Part shown: positions 61,704 through 64,000 of the stretch, piece after piece
Numbering within the stretch: position 1 is the stretch's first letter
Layout: every line of letters starts with the position of its first letter
Assembly (NCBI GenBank): GCA_003833075.1
Contig: RIAY01000005.1
Location: forward strand, 142,898-206,897
DNA length: 64,000 nucleotides
Source: Muribaculaceae bacterium Isolate-036 (Harlan)
GTDB lineage: Bacteria; Bacteroidota; Bacteroidia; Bacteroidales; Muribaculaceae
Reading direction: 5' to 3'
The notes under the pieces: generated by a model
Seen by the model: the letters and a program-made list of their open reading frames with translations, nothing else
Databases searched by the model: none
What the model was told of the DNA's origin: nothing
Made by a program: the position numbers and the translations under genes

Positions 61704-63593
61704 ATGGCAAAGGTATTACAGATCCGTGATCTCACACTGCGCGACGGCCAGCAGTCGCTGTTCGCCACACGTATGAAGCAGGAGAATGTTGACAAACTTC
61801 TTCCTCTTTATCGAGAAGCAAAATTTTACATCATGGAGGTTTGGGGCGGTGCCGTTCCTGATTCCGTGATGCGTTATCTGGGCGAATCCCCCTGGGACCG
61901 TCTCCGCGCATGCTCAAATGAGATGAAAGGCATCTCTCTGCTTTCTGCATTGTCGCGTGGCAGGAACCTCTTTGGCTATGTTCCCTATCCCGACTATGTT
62001 CTCGAGGGCTTTTACAAAAAGGCTATTGACAACGGTCTGAATGTAATGCGTATCTTTGACGCGCTCAATGATATTGACAACATTCGCGAATCAGTAAAAA
62101 TGATCAACTCTCTTGGAGGGATATCAGACACAGCCGTATGTTACACAGTAGACCCGAAAGACACACCGGCAGAGGCTCCCAGAAAAAAAGGATTCTTCGC
62201 CAGACTGTTCGGCGGGAACGACACTCCTGCTGCTCCTGAAAAAATATTCACCGATGAATATTTCGTAGAAAAGGCAAAAGAGATGGAGGCGCTCGGTGCC
62301 AAGATGGTGACACTTAAAGACATGGCAGGTCTCGTTAATCCTGCTCGCATCTTCACCCTGATGCCCAAACTGAAACAGGCTCTTAAAGTGCCCGTTGATT
62401 TCCATACACACTGCACTCCGGGTTACGGTCTTGCAGCTGTGTTGACTGCCATAATCAAAGGTGTGGACATCGTTGACACCAACATATGGTGGTTTGGCGG
62501 CGGCTCTGCGGCTCCTGCGATTGAACTTGTTTGGATATTCTGCCAGAAACTCGGAATCGAGATGGCAGTGAACATGGACGCTGTCGCAAAAATACGTAAG
62601 GAACTTGTGGTTGCGCGCAAGGCTCTCGCAGACTTCGATCTCAACAAAGACAAATGGCCTAACGACTTTGACGAATACTACGCAAAGATGCCTAAAGAGA
62701 TCGATGCCGAATTTGACCGCGCGATCGCAGCTGCCAACGACAACCGCGAGGAAGACCTTCTCGACGCGTGCCACAAAATCGAAGCATATTTCGGTTTCCC
62801 GAAACCGAACGAGCTTGTCAAGAACGCAGAGGTGCCCGGCGGTATGTATTCGAACATGGTTGCCAACCTTCGCGCCCTCAAGGCAGAGGATGTACTTGAC
62901 GAAGCGATGGCTCTTATTCCCAAGGTTCGTCGTGATGCAGGTCTTGTTCCGCTTGTCACACCAACAAGCCAGATCGTAGGCTCCCAGGCAGTGGCTCTCG
63001 CACTTGACCGTCGCAAAGGAGCACCCGATTATTCAAACAAGAATAACCAGTTCATCTCTCTCGTCAAAGGAGAATACGGCAAGACTCCTGTTGCCATTGA
63101 TCCTGCATTCCGTGAAAAGATCACAGGCTCACCTGAAGAAAGACCGTATGACACAGGTTCATTCCGCGAACCTGCAAATCCGGAACTTCCCGAATTCGGT
63201 GGCGTAAAGTTGGCTCAGAACGAAGAAGAATTCCTCTTGCTTGAACTTCTCCCCTCCGTTGCCAACACATTCCTCAAAAACAAACGCAAAGCTGAGTTTG
63301 AAGCAAAGCAGGCAGAAATGAAAGCTGCCGAACCAGAGGCAAAACCTGAAGAGACTCAGGCTCCGGTTGAAGAAATCACAGGGAAAGTATTTCGCGCTCC
63401 TATGGGTGGAACTGTCATCGAGCTTCTCGCCAAACCGGGTCAGACAGTAAAGACAGGAGATCTTCTCCTCGTATATGAGGCTATGAAAATGGAAAACGAC
63501 CTCGCAACAGACATAGAGGGAACCATCAAGAGATTCCTCGTCAAAGAAGGCGATGTCATTGCAACTGACCAGCCTCTCGTGGAATTCGAATAA
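61704..63593 (+). CDS. Biotin-dependent carboxyltransferase: oxaloacetate decarboxylase alpha / pyruvate carboxylase subunit B
   Basis: The 629-residue protein has a TIM-barrel carboxyltransferase domain (about 5-300) with LRDGQQSLFATRM (metal and pyruvate site) and PVDFHTHCTPGYG with metal-binding His residues. A conserved PYC/OADA domain follows (about 310-470). A Glu/Ala/Lys-rich linker (about 515-555) leads to a C-terminal biotinyl domain with YEAMKMENDL. An insert rich in Lys, Gly and Pro (about residues 155-180, RKKGFFARLFGGNDTPAAPE) is not part of the core fold. OadA usually pairs with OadB and OadG; here these lie only in the mmd cluster 47 kb away. The alternative role is pyruvate carboxylase subunit B with a separate biotin carboxylase. 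Confidence 0.88.
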   Translation: MAKVLQIRDLTLRDGQQSLFATRMKQENVDKLLPLYREAKFYIMEVWGGAVPDSVMRYLGESPWDRLRACSNEMKGISLLSALSRGRNLFGYVPYPDYVLEGFYKKAIDNGLNVMRIFDALNDIDNIRESVKMINSLGGISDTAVCYTVDPKDTPAEAPRKKGFFARLFGGNDTPAAPEKIFTDEYFVEKAKEMEALGAKMVTLKDMAGLVNPARIFTLMPKLKQALKVPVDFHTHCTPGYGLAAVLTAIIKGVDIVDTNIWWFGGGSAAPAIELVWIFCQKLGIEMAVNMDAVAKIRKELVVARKALADFDLNKDKWPNDFDEYYAKMPKEIDAEFDRAIAAANDNREEDLLDACHKIEAYFGFPKPNELVKNAEVPGGMYSNMVANLRALKAEDVLDEAMALIPKVRRDAGLVPLVTPTSQIVGSQAVALALDRRKGAPDYSNKNNQFISLVKGEYGKTPVAIDPAFREKITGSPEERPYDTGSFREPANPELPEFGGVKLAQNEEEFLLLELLPSVANTFLKNKRKAEFEAKQAEMKAAEPEAKPEETQAPVEEITGKVFRAPMGGTVIELLAKPGQTVKTGDLLLVYEAMKMENDLATDIEGTIKRFLVKEGDVIATDQPLVEFE

Positions 63594-63630
63594 GAGTATT
63601 CGAATAAGAGTAAATGAATAATTAAGTAAT

Positions 63631-63660
63631 AGCCGGCTTGTCCAATCAAGTCGGCTTTTA
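63631..63660 (+). terminator. Terminator after the carboxyltransferase gene
   Basis: 10-bp arms AGCCGGCTTG (63631-63640) and CAAGTCGGCT (63647-63656) with one mismatch, followed by TTTT. Confidence 0.85.
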
Positions 63661-63681
63661 CGTTTCATTACGCATAATAAG

Positions 63682-63887
63682 GTATCCGTCCGAAAGTATC
63701 CGTCCGAAATAGGCCGACTTTATCAAAGCGTTTTCGGATGGATACACTGAGTGTGAAGTCTACGGCCGGGATTGATGCGCTGCTCCATCTCCGTCACCGA
63801 TGACCGAACATATTCTCCGCTTGATTTCAGTTGGATAAACGACCCCATGCTATCTTGTGGACATGATTTCTCCGTATCCGTCCGAAA
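63682..63887. repeat. Cluster of a 14-bp repeat (GTATCCGTCCGAAA)
   Basis: Two perfect copies in tandem (63682-63695, 63696-63709), one inverted copy with a single mismatch (63732-63745) and a fourth direct copy (63874-63887). No gene is seen between 63594 and 63921. The element GCCGACTT follows copies two and four. Confidence 0.8.
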
Positions 63888-63890
63888 AAA

Positions 63891-63920
63891 GCCGACTTGA
63901 TTTTAGATTTTCAAGTCGGC
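63891..63920 (-). terminator. Hairpin after the right-edge gene
   Basis: Perfect 10-bp arms GCCGACTTGA (63891-63900) and TCAAGTCGGC (63911-63920). It lies directly after the stop codon of the minus-strand frame at the right edge and shares its stem sequence with the terminator at 63631. Confidence 0.65.
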
Positions 63921-63921
63921 A

Positions 63922-63999
63922 TTAGCTTTTATAGTTGCAGGGTAAGAGTTTGGAGAGCTCTGTCTCGTCCATGTCGGGCCTGATTATTTCGAGCGTATC
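63922..63999 (-). CDS. 3' end of an unidentified minus-strand gene, cut by window edge
   Basis: Twenty-five codons and a TAA stop are visible, ending RPDMDETELSKLLPCNYKS. The composition looks coding and a hairpin follows the stop. The LLPxNYK-like ending recalls C termini of some Bacteroidetes transposases, but this is too short to assign. The repeats beside it would fit the edge of a mobile element. Confidence 0.4.
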   Translation of the reverse strand, partial: DTLEIIRPDMDETELSKLLPCNYKS

Positions 64000-64000
64000 A

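Noticed and set aside
1..64000. CRISPR arrays, tRNA or rRNA genes
   Set aside because: No regularly spaced repeats and no cloverleaf or rRNA-like stretches were recognised on reading; weak tRNA genes cannot be fully excluded without a scan.

Overview
The window is chromosomal DNA of a member of the Bacteroidales. The signs are an LpxC-FabZ fusion, a Bacteroides-type serine palmitoyltransferase, DUF3857, DUF3943 and DUF5063 proteins, Na+-pumping methylmalonyl-CoA decarboxylase genes, and promoters of the TTTG / TAnnTTTG type. A gut Muribaculaceae-like organism is my best guess, but the sequence alone cannot fix the genus. No rRNA, tRNA or CRISPR array was recognised.

Region 1 (1-16.5 kb) is core metabolism. 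A ClC channel cut by the left edge is followed by fmt and a menaquinone cluster (menD, menB, menC, menE), then a Crp/Fnr regulator. Lipid A genes (lpxD, lpxC-fabZ, lpxA) lie on the opposite strand. Next comes a complete mce-mmdA-oadG-mmdC-mmdB set for the propionate pathway and its sodium pump. Several long perfect hairpins act as terminators here.

Region 2 (16.5-21.3 kb) holds serine palmitoyltransferase, a secreted GH43 glycosidase and dnaK.

Region 3 (21.25-31.9 kb) is an accessory island directly behind dnaK. It is framed by two diverged copies of the dnaK 3' end and terminator. It carries a type I restriction-modification operon (XRE regulator, hsdR, hsdM, rhuM, a small membrane protein, a half-length hsdS). 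Facing it are a silent half hsdS cassette, a tyrosine recombinase and a full-length hsdS. Four copies of a near-palindromic 14-bp site sit in frame at the cassette borders, so the locus looks like an invertible specificity switch. In the assembled state the hsdS gene of the operon has only one target-recognition domain.

Region 4 (32-58.3 kb) is almost all minus strand. It holds two DUF3857 proteins; an envelope operon (SurA-like lipoprotein, SurA, OstA/LptA-like protein, MutL); a large parvulin chaperone; recQ, clpX, clpP and tig; a yicC-gmk-nadD-DUF5063-M18 peptidase run; a DUF3943 outer-membrane protein; and a phosphohexomutase.

Region 5 (58.4-64 kb) returns to the plus strand with a flavin reductase, a class A penicillin-binding protein and a biotin-dependent oxaloacetate decarboxylase/pyruvate carboxylase subunit. 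The last 400 bp carry short repeats and the 3' end of an unidentified minus-strand gene.
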